Below, one piece after another: positions 63,534-64,000 of a stretch of DNA of 64,000 nucleotides. The position numbers and the translations under genes are program-made. The first letter of the stretch is position 1. Each line of letters opens with the position of its first letter. The notes beneath the pieces were generated by a model. The model did no database searches. It worked only from the letters and a program-made list of their open reading frames with translations, and had not been told where the DNA came from. Source of the DNA: Dielma fastidiosa (GTDB lineage: Bacteria; Bacillota_I; Bacilli_A; Erysipelotrichales; Erysipelotrichaceae); the NCBI RefSeq assembly GCF_000313565.1, contig NZ_HE578923.1:371445-435444 (forward strand), in the 5' to 3' direction.

Positions 63534-64000
63534 ATGAAAGTCCAAATCTACGGTAAGAATGTTACAATTACTCCTGGTATGCAGGAAAAGGTTGAGACAA
63601 AGCTGAAATTCTTAGAGAAATATTTTATTATTGATGATAGTGTCACAGCTAATGTGTTGGTGAAAATCCACAAAAAGGATATTAAAATTGAAATTACAAT
63701 CCCAACAAAGATGGCTGTTTTAAGAGCTGAGGTCGCCCACCCTGATTATTATGCGGCGGTGGATCTGGCAATAGATAAATTAGAGGATCAGATCAGAAGA
63801 CAAAAGACACGCCTTGAAAGAAAGCATAAGGATAAATTAGCGATGGCCTTTATCGGTGAAGCATTAGAAGATGAAGAAGAGGATGTATTAGTTAAGACGA
63901 AGACGATTGCTCCTTCTGTAATGGATCTTGAAGAAGCTATCATGCGTATGGAAATGCTGGGTCATTCATTCTTTATTTATCGTGATGAAGAAAGTGAAAC
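63534..64000 (+). CDS. hpf: long-form ribosome hibernation promoting factor (3' end beyond window)
   Basis: 155 codons are visible. The N-terminal HPF domain (MKVQIYGKNVTITPGMQEK; DLAIDKLEDQIRRQKTRLERK near 80-100) is followed by an acidic linker and the start of the C-terminal dimerisation domain (PSVMDLEEAIMRMEMLGHSFF), as in long HPF of Firmicutes, which joins 70S ribosomes into 100S dimers. AAGGAGGGATTTTAG precedes the ATG; TATAAT at 63500-63505 may be its -10. Truncated only by the window edge. Confidence 0.92.
   Translation, partial: MKVQIYGKNVTITPGMQEKVETKLKFLEKYFIIDDSVTANVLVKIHKKDIKIEITIPTKMAVLRAEVAHPDYYAAVDLAIDKLEDQIRRQKTRLERKHKDKLAMAFIGEALEDEEEDVLVKTKTIAPSVMDLEEAIMRMEMLGHSFFIYRDEESE

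Overview
The window is a 64 kb stretch of a low-GC Firmicute chromosome, most likely an anaerobic, gut-type member of the Erysipelotrichia. The evidence is strong AGGAGG ribosome binding sites, an activase/2-hydroxyacyl-CoA dehydratase-like pair, pyruvate formate-lyase, several PTS loci, oleate hydratase, a SleC-like peptidoglycan-binding protein, and IS1182-type debris. The genus assignment is inference. No rRNA, tRNA or CRISPR array was seen.

Layout. 1-4.2 kb: two-gene BcrAD-type activase/dehydratase operon (minus). 4.3-8.6 kb: an S-box-like leader with a terminator, a heterodimeric ABC exporter and a Vat-type acetyltransferase. 8.6-14.5 kb: remnant of a galactosyl-HexNAc phosphorylase, then an AT-rich mannose-family PTS/ChbG locus with its own PRD-type regulator, closed by a 187-bp IS1182 relic. 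14.5-19.9 kb: phospho-beta-glucosidase divergent from RidA, PTS IIBC, aminotransferase and a YheO-type regulator. 20.1-23 kb: PadR and two DUF2812 proteins. 23-25.5 kb: tandem duplication of a membrane protein plus a predicted type I toxin/antisense RNA. 26.6-30.2 kb: ZTP riboswitch, pflA, thioredoxin-like gene and a PFL split into a catalytic chain and a free glycyl-radical subunit. 30-37 kb: amidohydrolase, XRE repeat protein, DUF2238-like protein, TetR, oleate hydratase, GNAT, MGMT-like. 37-39.3 kb: MATE exporter and cytidylate-kinase-like gene behind a tandem-hairpin leader. 39.4-43.3 kb: YclNOPQ-type siderophore transporter under two dyad operators. 43.4-48.5 kb: Na/Pi transporter, CmpB-like protein, ALDH, ArsR. 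47.4-50.5 kb: four, possibly five, copies of a small RNA family. 50.6-54.4 kb: ankyrin protein, WYL regulator, a candidate ~570-nt structured RNA, and a Cas4-like/DUF2779 protein. 54.4-64 kb: BceB-like permease, PG-binding protein, phospholipase-like, dipeptidase, GNAT/MerR divergent pair, adenosine deaminase, a small antisense RNA locus, and the start of long HPF.

The most interesting signals are mostly RNA. The small-RNA family on the minus strand (47.37-50.49 kb) has C-rich loops like the Listeria LhrC family. All four good members carry TTATG(T/G)GA-like activator repeats at an identical distance from the -10 box. Next come the twin type I toxin loci with matching antisense promoters, the split pyruvate formate-lyase, the large structured RNA at 52.1-52.66 kb, the MATE leader with a repeated loop motif, and the S-box-like leader with a covarying pseudoknot. 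Start sites were moved to the ATG/GTG/TTG (one ATT) with the best Shine-Dalgarno spacing; all function calls are from motif recognition, not database searches.
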